A stretch of DNA of 64,000 nucleotides from CAYUMU01 sp964445985. Its GTDB lineage: Bacteria; Planctomycetota; Planctomycetia; Pirellulales; S012-138. Position numbers and translations under genes: made by a program. Below, piece by piece: positions 37,528 through 46,781 of the stretch; the first letter of the stretch is position 1; the number at the start of each line of letters is the position of its first letter. The stretch is taken from positions 22,938 to 86,937 of the forward strand of contig CAYUMU010000017.1 in assembly GCA_964445985.1 (NCBI GenBank), written 5' to 3'. The notes beneath the pieces are model-generated. The model was not told where the DNA came from. It made no database searches and was given only the letters and a program-made list of their open reading frames with translations.

Positions 37528-37630
37528 GAACGCTTGTTCGAGCTGCGTTGCTCCAACGATTGGCCGCGCGTGAGGGCACGCACGGGGTGCGTTCCCTACG
37601 GCTTCCTTGCACCGCCCAACTTTTCCACCC

Positions 37631-40153
37631 TTACCGATTAAAATTCGCCTGCCGCTCCCCGCGGCGGGCCGTGCGCAGCGATTCCGCCGGGCCGACCGCC
37701 AAACCGAGCCAGCCGTCTTCCACCACCGCCTGGGTAACGGCCACGTCGGCCATGCGCTGATGATCGAGCAAGGCAGGCGGGAAGAGCGGCAAGCCGGCCT
37801 CGGCTGGCATTAGGCTGGTGAGCAGCGTTTGCACAAGGTTGCGCTGCGAGGGCGAAAGCTGTCCGCCTGCCACCAACACCGGGCCGGTTCGCACCAGGTA
37901 CACGTTGCGTCCCTGCCGCACCGGCTCAAAGTCGGCATGCACGGTCAGCCGTTCCCAGTGGAAGAAGCCGGCGTGGAGCGCGGTCAGGCGGAGGGTAGCC
38001 CTGAGCTTGCCGCTCAAGCACTGCACTTGCAACGGATCGTAGTTGGCAAAGTGCAACCGCACGTCGTAATCGCGGTCGCCCGAGTTGGCTTTCCGGCTCG
38101 CGATCAGCTTGTTCTCGCTGGCCAGGTCGGGCGTGGTCGCCTTCCACAGCTCGGCCAGCGAAAGCTCGCGGCCAGCCAGCGGCAAGCGGTCGAGCAGGTT
38201 GTTCAACGCCGTTTCATGCAGTTGCACGCTGGCCAAGCTGTCGGCCGGGGCCACCGGTCGCGGCGTGTGGGCTCCCATCTGGCGATACGTGGCCAACCGC
38301 ATCCGCACGTTCAAGCGGTCGTCGGCCGGCCGTTCCACCACGGCAGCCGGTGTCAAACTGAGCCGTTCCAATGGCAGCAGCATGTTGCGCTCCAGTTGGG
38401 CTTGTAGCTGGGCCAACTGCGCGTCGGCCGTGGCGTCGGTGGCGGCTGCCACTTCTTGCCGCAGCTTTTGCCGGGTGATCGCCACGGCTTCGCCCCGCTG
38501 GTCTTCATACCGGCGGGCCGTAATGTTCCGCATCAAGCCGCCCATCACCGGCACGCCGTCAAACTGCGTATCCACCCCGCACAAGGCTTGCTGCGAACGG
38601 ACGGTGACCTCGGCCGGAAAATACCGCAGGCCGCCGCGGTCGAACTCAATTCGCTTTTGCACGGTGAAATGCGAGATCGAACGGTTCTGCGTGGTGACCG
38701 GCCCTTGGCTGGCGGCCGTATCGGCGACGACGCGACCCTGGGTTTCGATCAACAATTGCAATGGATCTTGGCCCGGCAGCATGGTGACCTTGGTGGTGGT
38801 GTTCGCCATTTGCTGGCCGTGGTAAGGCACACCCCACATCTGCCCTTGCACTTTTCCTTGCTCGCTGTGCTGGCCCGCGACCAGTTTGGCCAGCAGGTCT
38901 TGCGACACGCTCATCCGCACGTTGGTGTTGCGATAGTAGCTTTCCAACTGCAGGGCAAATGCCCGCTCGTCGCCACGAGGCGAAAGCCGGAGCCGATCCA
39001 GGTCGCTAGCCAACAGCGATGCCAGGCTCATGCGGCCCGACGCTTCGTAGGCTTCGAACTTGGCCAGCAATTCCTGGGTGTCGATCGGCTCGTCGGCCAG
39101 GCGGCGCAGTTCGGCGACCAGCGTGCGATAGGCCGGCAGTTGCATGAACCGCCGCTGCGCGTCATTCAGCAGCGGCGACTCAATTCGACGCAGCGCCCGC
39201 CGGGCCAGCGTGCTGTAACTATCGGCCAGCGAAACCTGCAAGGCCGCGTTTTCGAGCGGCTCGAGCATCAGGTACAGCCGCCAGCCAGCTTCGTGCTGGG
39301 AACCTTGAAGGGTGCCGGCCACCTTTTGCAGCGAAGGGATCAACTCGCTGGAGTGATAAGCGGCCACGGGAATCGCGCCGCGATGATTGGCCTCCAAATC
39401 GGCCATTCCGCGCCACATCACCAAATGCCGCAGCAGCGCATAGCGAGCCCGCCGCAGCTCGCTGGCCCGCGAACCATCGCGGAGCGTGCCGGCGAGATGC
39501 TCGGCCGCGTCGGCTTCGGCGAGCAATTGCCGCACCCGGTCCGAAAGGCCGCCATCGTCGTCCCCCAATTGGCGGATGATCTCGGCCGTGCCGATCGCCC
39601 AATCGCGGCAGCCGGGGCTGCGCTCCAGTTGAGCCAGCCGCTGCAGCAAGGCGTGCGGAACCACCCAGCGGCTATCGTCGCCAGGGCTCGGTTTTGAAAC
39701 CTCGGCTTCCGCCGGCCCCAAGGGCTGGGCCGATTCCAACTGCGGTTCGGCCGCCAACTCGGCGTTCAGGTCATGCCAACGAGGGCCGGCAACCTCTTCG
39801 ATTTCGGTCAACTCGGGCGCGGTCAGCACAGGCGCCGCGGGGGGTTCGCCCGGCATCGAAGCGTTCGGTTCTTGACGATTGCGCTGGGCCACGCCCAACC
39901 GATCGAGCAGTTCGTTTAGGTCGTAGTTGCCGCCGATCCGCTCCGCCACCAATTCGCGCCGCGCGATCGCCCGGTGGCGAGGCATCCCCAATTGGGTGGG
40001 CGCGGGCGTGGGCGCCAGGGTAAAGGGATTACGGCCAGCCAACATTCGACAGCCCGGCTCATCCACTGGCCAGGGCCACAGAATCGCCCCCGCCATAAAC
40101 AGCAGCATGCATAAGAATGCCCACCGCGGAGCATTCGATCGTTGATAAGACAT
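37631..40153 (-). CDS. Large unknown membrane-anchored protein
   Basis: 840 residues from the ATG at 40153. One membrane helix (about 10-29, AFLCMLLFMAGAILWPWPV) is followed by an exported-looking region. A Pro/Ala-rich stretch (to about 150) leads to a helical part with many Leu/Arg/Glu residues (LLAEADAAEHLAGTLRDGSRASELRRARYALLR region) and a C-terminal half with beta-strands (SISHFTVQKRIEFDRGGLRYFPAEV). No motif of a known enzyme is seen. The gene length and composition match large lineage-restricted planctomycete proteins. A longer frame to 40618 has no supporting features. Confidence 0.75.
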   Translation of the reverse strand: MSYQRSNAPRWAFLCMLLFMAGAILWPWPVDEPGCRMLAGRNPFTLAPTPAPTQLGMPRHRAIARRELVAERIGGNYDLNELLDRLGVAQRNRQEPNASMPGEPPAAPVLTAPELTEIEEVAGPRWHDLNAELAAEPQLESAQPLGPAEAEVSKPSPGDDSRWVVPHALLQRLAQLERSPGCRDWAIGTAEIIRQLGDDDGGLSDRVRQLLAEADAAEHLAGTLRDGSRASELRRARYALLRHLVMWRGMADLEANHRGAIPVAAYHSSELIPSLQKVAGTLQGSQHEAGWRLYLMLEPLENAALQVSLADSYSTLARRALRRIESPLLNDAQRRFMQLPAYRTLVAELRRLADEPIDTQELLAKFEAYEASGRMSLASLLASDLDRLRLSPRGDERAFALQLESYYRNTNVRMSVSQDLLAKLVAGQHSEQGKVQGQMWGVPYHGQQMANTTTKVTMLPGQDPLQLLIETQGRVVADTAASQGPVTTQNRSISHFTVQKRIEFDRGGLRYFPAEVTVRSQQALCGVDTQFDGVPVMGGLMRNITARRYEDQRGEAVAITRQKLRQEVAAATDATADAQLAQLQAQLERNMLLPLERLSLTPAAVVERPADDRLNVRMRLATYRQMGAHTPRPVAPADSLASVQLHETALNNLLDRLPLAGRELSLAELWKATTPDLASENKLIASRKANSGDRDYDVRLHFANYDPLQVQCLSGKLRATLRLTALHAGFFHWERLTVHADFEPVRQGRNVYLVRTGPVLVAGGQLSPSQRNLVQTLLTSLMPAEAGLPLFPPALLDHQRMADVAVTQAVVEDGWLGLAVGPAESLRTARRGERQANFNR

Positions 40154-40516
40154 GGTGTTCCGTCTCCCGTGCGAGTCCCCGACTTGGCCCAGTTGGACTC
40201 GGGTGCTTCCTGTCCATTCCCGAACATCGGGCAGAAGCGGCGTGCAAATGAATCCGATCGCGCCGAATGCCGCGCCTGTTGTGCGGCTTGTGCCCGACGT
40301 TCCGAACGCTCCGTTACGGCCAATCGCGTGGCGCCGAAGATGGAAACTCTGAGGGCGCGACGGCCGCGTCCACGCCCACCAGACCCTGGCCAATTCGGAA
40401 CAAGCCATTGGGAGCCGGAAACGCGCGTCTTCACGTTCGCGGTGATCACCCTGGCCGAGTTTTTCGGGGAGATGGATATTTCGGGGTTTGACGATAAGAC
40501 GTGCCGGTAGGAAGAA

Positions 40517-40591
40517 ATGCGGAGTTCGGAGTGCGGAATTCAGAGTGGGGAAAGCAACAAAAAGCGAGCCTGGCGGTTCATCCGCCAGGTC
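40517..40591 (+). repeat. Composite repeat, left copy (inverted to 42172-42254)
   Basis: ATGCGGAGTTCGGAGTGCGG (40517-) followed by GCGAGCCTGGCGGTTCATCC, whose CTGGCGG/CCGCCAG arms (40570-40588) make a hairpin. The rest of the 537-base gap 40154-40690 shows no gene. Confidence 0.8.
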
Positions 40592-40690
40592 CGGGCAGCG
40601 GGAGGGAGCGTAGAGCAATTCGGTGAAAGGATTTCGGTTTGGATCGGTGCAAGGCAGGCTACGCAGTTGCGCCGGCCCCCCCTTTCGCTG

Positions 40691-42034
40691 CTAATAGCCA
40701 AAGATCGCGACCAGGGCAAAGCCGTACAGGGCCAACACCGGAACCGCCACGACCAACGTCGCCACGGCGGCTATTGTCACCCATAAGAATCGCCGGATCG
40801 GCAATGGCCGAATCGCGGGCGGCAGCGAGCTGCCGCGGATGCCTTGAATGAGCCTGGCCGGGGCGAGAACCAACAGGGCCGTGTAAACCGCGAAGAAAGG
40901 CGATATGAAAAAGGTCGTCGTGTCTTTCCATGTCCAAACGACATACGGCGAGTTATTGAGCTCCGCCAGCATTAGGGCCACATAAATACTTTGCATGCAC
41001 AGCAGCAACGTGGTGGCCGTCAGAAAAGCAATCCGTTCGTGAGTGTAGGGCGTGCGCCAGCGAAACTCGCTGCCCGAGGGCTCTTCGAGCCCTTCCACGG
41101 GCGTGGCTGTCCAGCGGTAAGCGGCAGCGAGCGACAACGCCAGAACGCACGGCAGGCCAATCCCGAGGAAGACCGCCAGGCTGACTTCGAAGCCCTGCCC
41201 TAGCAGGAAGGGAGCGGTCGCCGGGAAATAGACCAAAAGGTTGGCGGTCAGCAGGCCAGCCATCAGAGACCACGCGACCGCAAAGCAGACCCAGCGACGT
41301 TGGCTGCCCGACTTCCCAGCCCCCAGGGCTGCCCTGCGAAGGCAAAATAAAACGAGGGGGATGAGACCCACCGTGCCAATTCCCAGCACGATGGCCGTTT
41401 CCGTGGGAGAGATCAAGCCCACCGGGGGCGTAAAGCCGCGAATGGCTTTCGCGACGAGATAGATGATCACCTGCTGATCGTACGCCACATACGAAACGGC
41501 TGGGATGCCCAACAAGACCACGAGCAGAAGCTGCCAGCGACGAAATCGCGGCCGACTGGTTGGGCCGGAGAATCGAATACCGCTGATGGCTGCGATGAAC
41601 GCGAGAGGGAGGATCGTGTCGAGACCAGACAACATCGACAACCCCGTTTCGAGACGAAGCTCGGGCCACGCTCGCGCCAGGCGGTCCCAGGCGTGAGAAC
41701 CCACCAGCGTGATCAGAGCGGCGCTCCGCCAGAAAATCGCGAAGCGAATGCCCCACCGCAGTTCCGCCGTGGCGTTCGCCGCCTTGGCAAAGCGGCACAG
41801 ATCGTGGATTTGCATGCCGAGGCCCACGGCGGCCCAAAGCGCCAGCGGCGTCCAGGCTGAATACACCGCGGCGTTGAGAACATCACTCCACGAGCCATCA
41901 GTATCCGCGGAGGTATCCGTTAACCGAAAATCGAGCAACCCCACCGCGATCAGCACCGTCGCGAGCAACATCGTTCGCATGCTAAACCGCCAGCGGCCTG
42001 GTTGAGATTCGTTCGCGGCGATCGCTGGTTCCAT
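40691..42034 (-). CDS. Unknown multipass membrane protein
   Basis: 447 residues, with about nine or ten hydrophobic segments. The N-terminus WRFSMRTMLLATVLIAVGLLDF has the basic-plus-helix motif often seen at the start of planctomycete membrane proteins (RFSxRTxL). No transporter or enzyme signature was recognised. It is the only gene between two inverted copies of a composite repeat (40517-40591 and 42172-42254), and both gaps around it are long. Confidence 0.75.
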   Translation of the reverse strand: MEPAIAANESQPGRWRFSMRTMLLATVLIAVGLLDFRLTDTSADTDGSWSDVLNAAVYSAWTPLALWAAVGLGMQIHDLCRFAKAANATAELRWGIRFAIFWRSAALITLVGSHAWDRLARAWPELRLETGLSMLSGLDTILPLAFIAAISGIRFSGPTSRPRFRRWQLLLVVLLGIPAVSYVAYDQQVIIYLVAKAIRGFTPPVGLISPTETAIVLGIGTVGLIPLVLFCLRRAALGAGKSGSQRRWVCFAVAWSLMAGLLTANLLVYFPATAPFLLGQGFEVSLAVFLGIGLPCVLALSLAAAYRWTATPVEGLEEPSGSEFRWRTPYTHERIAFLTATTLLLCMQSIYVALMLAELNNSPYVVWTWKDTTTFFISPFFAVYTALLVLAPARLIQGIRGSSLPPAIRPLPIRRFLWVTIAAVATLVVAVPVLALYGFALVAIFGY

Positions 42035-42171
42035 GGTCCCACCTCGTTTGCAATCATCTTCGCCCAGCGGCAGTGAATCTTAGTGACGAAAACCCACGAC
42101 GAACAGACGAAGCCCGCTTCACGCTCGCTTGCCGTGTACCGTTGCCAGACGTTCCTCCCGCTGGTCGGACC

Positions 42172-42254
42172 TAGCGGATAAACCGCCAGGCTCGCTGAGG
42201 ACTTGCCTTTCTTCCACTCCCCACTCCGAATTCCGAATTCCGAACTCCGCATTC
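42172..42254 (-). repeat. Composite repeat, right copy
   Basis: GCGGATAAACCGCCAGGCTC (hairpin part) followed by ACTCCGAATTCCGAATTCCG; inverted relative to the left copy. It lies in the 334-base gap between the membrane protein gene and the first oxidoreductase gene, which is otherwise empty. Confidence 0.8.
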
Positions 42255-42368
42255 GTTCCCCGCTCCGCCCTTGAGAATCCCCGCTTCTCCCCGTAGGCTG
42301 GGCAGTCGCTTTTTGCCCGTGTCTTTCCCACCAACCCCGCTCTCCTTGCTTCGCCGGTAGTGTTTCCC

Positions 42369-43490
42369 ATGCCAACAGCGTCAACCGTCAATATTGCCAT
42401 CATCGGGGCCGGGGCCGTTAGTGATTATCACCACGTGCCCGGCATCAACGTCGATCCCCGCGCTCGCCTGGTGGCCGTCTGCGACGCCGACCCGGCCCTG
42501 CTCGAAAAGCGCAAGGCCGATTGGGGCGTGGATTGGGTGACCAGCGATTACGAAGCCCTCTGCGCCGACGATCGCGTGGACGCCGTGATCATTGCCACGC
42601 CCAACTTCACGCACGCCCCCATGGCCATCGCCGCCGCCAGGCATGGCAAGCACATCATGTGCGAAAAGCCGCTGGGCGTGAGCGCCGAGGAAGCCCGGCA
42701 AATGTACGAGGCGGCCCGCGACAACAACGTGGTTCACATGACCGCCTTTACCTACCGCTTCGCCCCCAGCATGCGGCAGCTCAAGCATTTGCTTACCAGC
42801 GGCGGCCTGGGCGATCCGCGGCATTTCCGCTCCCAACGGTTTCTGGATTGGCCTGAAACGAGCTGGGGGTGGCGGCAATACAAGAAGACCGCCGGCGCCG
42901 GCGACCTGTACGACATGACCATTCACCGGATCGATTTCGCCGTCGATCTGATGGGCCCCATCACCAGCGTCTGCGGGGCGGTGGCCCGGTTCGTGCCCCG
43001 CGATTTCACCAAAGACGGCCAGGCGTGCCCTCCCTCGGAGGTCGATGACTGGTCGGCCATGGTCGGCGAGTTCCGCAACGGGGCCACGGGCGTGTGGGAA
43101 GGCACCACGCTCGCCAAAGGCTACCACCTCAACGGTTTCGGCCACGAATGGGCCGAGGTCAACGGTTCGCTCGGCTCGGCCGTGTATCGCATGCACGAGC
43201 CCAACACCATTCTGGTGGGCAAAACCGGCCACGACTTGGGGCCTTCGCCGGTTGAACCCCAGTTCCTCAAGCCGGCCGGCAGTCCGCGCGACCCAGCCCA
43301 GGGCGAACCGGCCACGGTGTTCCGTTACGACCTGGTGTGGGAATTCGTTTCCGCCATTGTGGAAGGCCGCCAGGCCACGCCCAGCTTCGCCCATGGTTGG
43401 CGTGCCCAAGTGGTGGCCGACGCCGTGCTGGCCTCGCACGCCGAGCGCCGCTGGATCGATATTCCGGCCGAAATTTACGACCAGGTGTAA
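42369..43490 (+). CDS. Gfo/Idh/MocA family oxidoreductase
   Basis: 373 residues from the ATG at 42369. The NAD(P) site is IAIIGAGAVSDYHHVPG, followed by VIIATPNFTHAPMAIAAA and the catalytic-lysine motif CEKPLG. The C-terminal domain contains DLYDMTIHRIDFAVDLMGP with the active-site His. These enzymes oxidise or reduce sugars and inositols. No signal peptide, so cytoplasmic. The second member of the family follows by 112 bases; between them is a duplicated copy of this gene's last 36 bases. Confidence 0.92.
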   Translation: MPTASTVNIAIIGAGAVSDYHHVPGINVDPRARLVAVCDADPALLEKRKADWGVDWVTSDYEALCADDRVDAVIIATPNFTHAPMAIAAARHGKHIMCEKPLGVSAEEARQMYEAARDNNVVHMTAFTYRFAPSMRQLKHLLTSGGLGDPRHFRSQRFLDWPETSWGWRQYKKTAGAGDLYDMTIHRIDFAVDLMGPITSVCGAVARFVPRDFTKDGQACPPSEVDDWSAMVGEFRNGATGVWEGTTLAKGYHLNGFGHEWAEVNGSLGSAVYRMHEPNTILVGKTGHDLGPSPVEPQFLKPAGSPRDPAQGEPATVFRYDLVWEFVSAIVEGRQATPSFAHGWRAQVVADAVLASHAERRWIDIPAEIYDQV

Positions 43491-43565
43491 CTGGGAGGTG
43501 GCTAGGGGCTAGTCGCCAGGGGCTGGCAAATCGATATTCCAGCCGAAATTTACGACCAAGTGCAA
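43455..43565 (+). repeat. Direct duplication of the 3' end of the oxidoreductase gene
   Basis: Bases 43455-43490 (codons for IDIPAEIYDQV plus stop) recur at 43530-43565 with three differences: CCG to CCA, CAG to CAA, and the stop TAA to CAA. The spacer contains a GGGGCTAG/GGGGCTGG repeat. Confidence 0.9.
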
Positions 43566-43602
43566 CGCGCCACCCTCGCTTCACGAATAAGGTACGCTGG
43601 CA

Positions 43603-44631
43603 ATGAGCAAAAACCTGCAAGTGGCCGTGCTAGGGCTGTCCCACGATCACGTGTGGGGTAACCTGGAAGACGCCAATCTGGCCCCCGGCGTCGATGTCGT
43701 CGCCGCCGCCGATCCGCACGCCGCCCTGCGTCAGCAATTCGCCAGCGAATATGGCCGCCCCACCTACGCCTCGGCCGAAGAACTGCTCGACCGCGAAACC
43801 ATCGACGCGGTGTTTCTGTTCGCCGATAACGCCGGCTGCGTGGACCTGATTCGTCTGGCAGCGCAGCGGCACTTGCCGGCGCTGGTCGAAAAACCGCTGG
43901 CTCATTCGCTGGCCGGGGCCGAAGCTGCCCTGGCCGCCGTGACCAAGGCCGGCACGCGGCTGATGGTCAACTGGCCCTTTGCCTGGTGGCCGCAACTTCA
44001 GGCCGCGGTGGAACTGGCGTCGCTGGGCGAGATCGGCCGCGTCTGGCAGGTAAAGTACCGCGCTGCCCACGCCGGCCCCGAAGCCCTCGGCTGCAGCCCC
44101 TTCTTTTGCGAATGGCTGTTCGATCGCGAGCGGAATGGCGGCGGCGCCCTGATCGACTATTGTTGCTACGGAGCCCTGCTGGCCCGCGTGCTGTTGGGCG
44201 TGCCCTCCCGCGTGTATGGCTGGACTTCGCGGGTGGAGCACGATCATCTCACCGTCGAAGACAACGGTCTGATCGTGATGACCTACCCTCGCGGCCTGGC
44301 CACGGCCGAAGGTTCCTGGACCCAGATCGGCAAGCTTTCCAGCTACCAAACCGTGATTTACGGCACCACCGGCACGTTGTTGGTGGAGCCCCGCGTGGAC
44401 GGTCAGTTGCTGCTGGCCAGCGAAGCCGACCCCGACGGAACCCCATTGGAAGTGCCCGCCCTGCCGCCCGAACGCAAAACGGCAGCGGCCCACTTTGCCC
44501 ATTGCCTGCAAACAGGCAAGCCCTTCCTATCCCTCTGCGACCCCCGCCACGCCCGCGATGCCCAGGAGATACTGCAGGCAGGCCTGGTGTCATCGCAAAC
44601 CGGAGCCGATGTTTCCCTGCCCCTGCGGTAG
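43603..44631 (+). CDS. Gfo/Idh/MocA family oxidoreductase
   Basis: 342 residues. The N-terminal dinucleotide fold reads VAVLGLSHDHVWGNLED, slightly divergent from the usual GxGxxG, followed by DAVFLFADNAGCVDLIRLAA and the VEKPLAHS lysine motif. GGALIDYCCYGALLARVLLG corresponds to the substrate-binding helix but lacks the usual GG-x-D-x-G-x-H pattern, having Cys residues instead. Function within the sugar-dehydrogenase superfamily is open; it may have altered chemistry. It probably shares a transcript with the preceding family member. Confidence 0.88.
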   Translation: MSKNLQVAVLGLSHDHVWGNLEDANLAPGVDVVAAADPHAALRQQFASEYGRPTYASAEELLDRETIDAVFLFADNAGCVDLIRLAAQRHLPALVEKPLAHSLAGAEAALAAVTKAGTRLMVNWPFAWWPQLQAAVELASLGEIGRVWQVKYRAAHAGPEALGCSPFFCEWLFDRERNGGGALIDYCCYGALLARVLLGVPSRVYGWTSRVEHDHLTVEDNGLIVMTYPRGLATAEGSWTQIGKLSSYQTVIYGTTGTLLVEPRVDGQLLLASEADPDGTPLEVPALPPERKTAAAHFAHCLQTGKPFLSLCDPRHARDAQEILQAGLVSSQTGADVSLPLR

Positions 44632-44633
44632 AC

Positions 44634-44725
44634 AGCGGTCGCCGACCGCGGCCTGGTGAGCGGGCAGTCTCAGCGAACCCGTGCCATCATCGGCCGTTGG
44701 ACGAGGCAGTGAAACGCGGCGCGGC
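44634..44725 (+). repeat. Dispersed repeat, copy 2
   Basis: GCGGTCGCCGACCGCGGCCT starts four bases after the TAG of the oxidoreductase gene and continues with GCGGGCAG, CAGCGAACCCG and GGCCGTTGGACGAGGCAG. Same orientation relative to the upstream gene as copies 1 and 4. Confidence 0.8.
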
Positions 44726-44868
44726 TGGGCAGGCGCCGTGTTTGCGAAGATACTCTGCGCTTGCCACGCCGAGGTACGGCAGGTAGGGTCAAATGAGCGG
44801 GCTTTCGCACCTTCCCCACCCCGCTGAAAGTCTCCCTATCGCCCCTATTCCGCCGGAGCTGGATTGCC

Positions 44869-45069
44869 ATGTCGGTCGATGAAGAAGCCCTGAAACGCCG
44901 CTACCGCGAATTCCTGGACCTGATGCCGCTCACCCTGGCCTTGGCTGGCTTGTCCCCCAGCGAGGGCCGGCTCAGCTTTACCACCGAGCAAATGGAACTT
45001 CGGGCTTCGGTGCTGGCCAACGCCTTCAAAATCGCCCGGCAAACCGTCCGCGACGCCATTCGCAATTAA
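44869..45069 (+). CDS. Small unknown protein, 66 residues
   Basis: MSVDEEALKRRYREFLDLMP is followed by a largely helical sequence with charged residues, ending QTVRDAIRN. No signal peptide or membrane helix. Codon bias is as in neighbouring genes and an ATG start is present. It reads like a conserved small cytoplasmic protein of the lineage; no family name can be given. Confidence 0.7.
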   Translation: MSVDEEALKRRYREFLDLMPLTLALAGLSPSEGRLSFTTEQMELRASVLANAFKIARQTVRDAIRN

Positions 45070-45271
45070 GCCCCGCCCTGGTCAGGAGCGACTGGATTCC
45101 CTTTTTTGCCCTTTCGAGCTAAGATTCTCGGCCGCCGGGCGAACTTTCCCCTGCGGCCGTGGCCCACAAAGGGGGGTAATTTCTTGCCGAAATGGCGAGC
45201 GCCATCTGAAACCCCGCTGGCATTCTCGCGGTACATCTTTCTAGCCGCCCCCGGCTCGTTCGAGGTGCGTT

Positions 45272-45859
45272 TTGCCTGACGACAGTCGAGAACTTGCTCA
45301 CATTGGAGAGCTGATCCAGCGCTGCCTGGCAGGCGACGAGCTTGCCATGGTGGAGTTGATCGATCAGTTTCGAGGGCAGGTGTTCGGCCTCTGTTATCGC
45401 ATGCTCGGCAACCGGCAAGATGCCGAAGATATGGCCCAAGAAACCTTTGTTCGGGCGCTCCGCAACCTTCACCGTTGGGATTACGAGCGCGAGTTCCGTC
45501 CGTGGCTGCTGGCCATTGCCGGCAACCGCTGCCGTTCGTTGTTGGCCACCCAAAAACGGCGGCCGCCGGGCGGGTGCCTGTTTGAAGAAGACCTGCCCGA
45601 CCGCAGCCACGAGGAGGTCGAACATCGCAACTTGCAAGAAGAAGTCCACCTGGCCCTGTCGGCGCTGCGCCCCGACTACCAGCAGGCCTTTTTGCTGTTC
45701 CACGAGCAGGAGCTAAGCTACGCGGAAATCAGCGAGCTTCTGAAATGTCCTTTAGGAACGATTAAAACCTGGATTCACCGCGCCCGAGCCGAAGTCGCCC
45801 AGCGACTGCTCGACCGCGGCGTGGTGGAGGACCGGTCTCATGAAATACGACGAATTTGA
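45272..45859 (+). CDS. ECF-type RNA polymerase sigma factor
   Basis: 195 residues beginning with TTG, preceded by CGAGGTG. Region 2 reads DQFRGQVFGLCYRMLGNRQDAEDMAQETFVRAL (residues about 27-60), and region 4 reads LRPDYQQAFLLFHEQELSYAEISELLKCPLGTIKTWIHRAR (about 130-175). No region 1.1 or 3 is visible, as expected for extracytoplasmic-function factors. Its stop overlaps the next gene by 20 bases, and that gene has the layout of an anti-sigma factor. Confidence 0.93.
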   Translation: MPDDSRELAHIGELIQRCLAGDELAMVELIDQFRGQVFGLCYRMLGNRQDAEDMAQETFVRALRNLHRWDYEREFRPWLLAIAGNRCRSLLATQKRRPPGGCLFEEDLPDRSHEEVEHRNLQEEVHLALSALRPDYQQAFLLFHEQELSYAEISELLKCPLGTIKTWIHRARAEVAQRLLDRGVVEDRSHEIRRI

Positions 45860-46613
45860 AGCCCTGCTGCACGACCAACTCGATCGGCGCCAGCCTGTGG
45901 AGTTAACGGCGGAAATGCGCGCCGCGGTGGCCGCCGATCCCGAGTGCCTGCGGCTCTACCAGGCACATCAGGCCTGGTTCTCGCAATTGCCCCGCCTGCA
46001 GGCCCCGCGGCCCCCCGTGGATCTGGCCAGCCGCGTATTGCTGGAACTGCAAGCAGGCACGCAACCGGCCAGCCCACCCGCACCGCAAGCCGAACGCCCA
46101 CCACAAGCCGAACGCGCAGCGCAAGCCGAACGCTCCGCCGCGATCGTGCGGCCGCGGCGAAACGCCCGCCTTGGGCTGGTTTGGACGGCCACCGCCGCAT
46201 CGGTCGCCATTTTGGCGTTGGCCATCAGCACCCGCTGGCGCCAGCCCGATGGGCTAGCTCCCGACGTGGGAGAGATTGCCATTCAACCGAATCCCGCGCC
46301 CGAACCAGCCCCCGCACCGCCGCCCCTGGCGCCCTCTCCGTCGCTCGCCGGCTCGTTTGTCGACGTGCGCAGCCTGGCCCAGGCTCAATATCAGGCGCTG
46401 GCGCAAGAAACCAGGGCGAGCTGGTCCGACCTGGCCGTGCTCATGCCACAATATCCGGAGGACATGATCGCCGAAGTCGATGTGAATAGGAATATGGCGA
46501 GCCTTCCGCCCGTCAACGGTCAGGCCGATCCGGCGACCGAGTCCGATGAACTGCAGCCCTTCAAACAATCGACGCGCGGAGCGGTAGGGCTGTTGATGCG
46601 ATTTGCCCCTTAA
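45840..46613 (+). CDS. Putative anti-sigma factor, membrane-spanning
   Basis: 257 residues. The cytoplasmic N-terminus (MKYDEFEALLHDQLD ... AADPECLRLYQAHQAW) resembles anti-sigma domains without a full zinc motif. A QAER-containing repeat of period six (QAERPP, QAERAA, QAERSA) precedes one membrane helix (about 120-140, LVWTATAASVAILALAI). The exported C-terminus is Pro-rich and helical. The 20-base overlap with the sigma gene indicates coupled translation and supports the assignment. The signal it senses is unknown. Confidence 0.78.
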   Translation: MKYDEFEALLHDQLDRRQPVELTAEMRAAVAADPECLRLYQAHQAWFSQLPRLQAPRPPVDLASRVLLELQAGTQPASPPAPQAERPPQAERAAQAERSAAIVRPRRNARLGLVWTATAASVAILALAISTRWRQPDGLAPDVGEIAIQPNPAPEPAPAPPPLAPSPSLAGSFVDVRSLAQAQYQALAQETRASWSDLAVLMPQYPEDMIAEVDVNRNMASLPPVNGQADPATESDELQPFKQSTRGAVGLLMRFAP

Positions 46614-46781
46614 CGGGGTAAACCGCAAACGACCGCGGAGGCATGAAAGTTCTCCGCGGCTTGCAGAGATGTTAACGAGCAAGAAACCGAGCAAGAAACG
46701 AAGTCAGCCGGCGGAGCAACAGCCTCGCCCCCCGCCAGCAAACTTGCTATTTCGCCCCTCCTTCAGGCGTCCGCTCCCATC

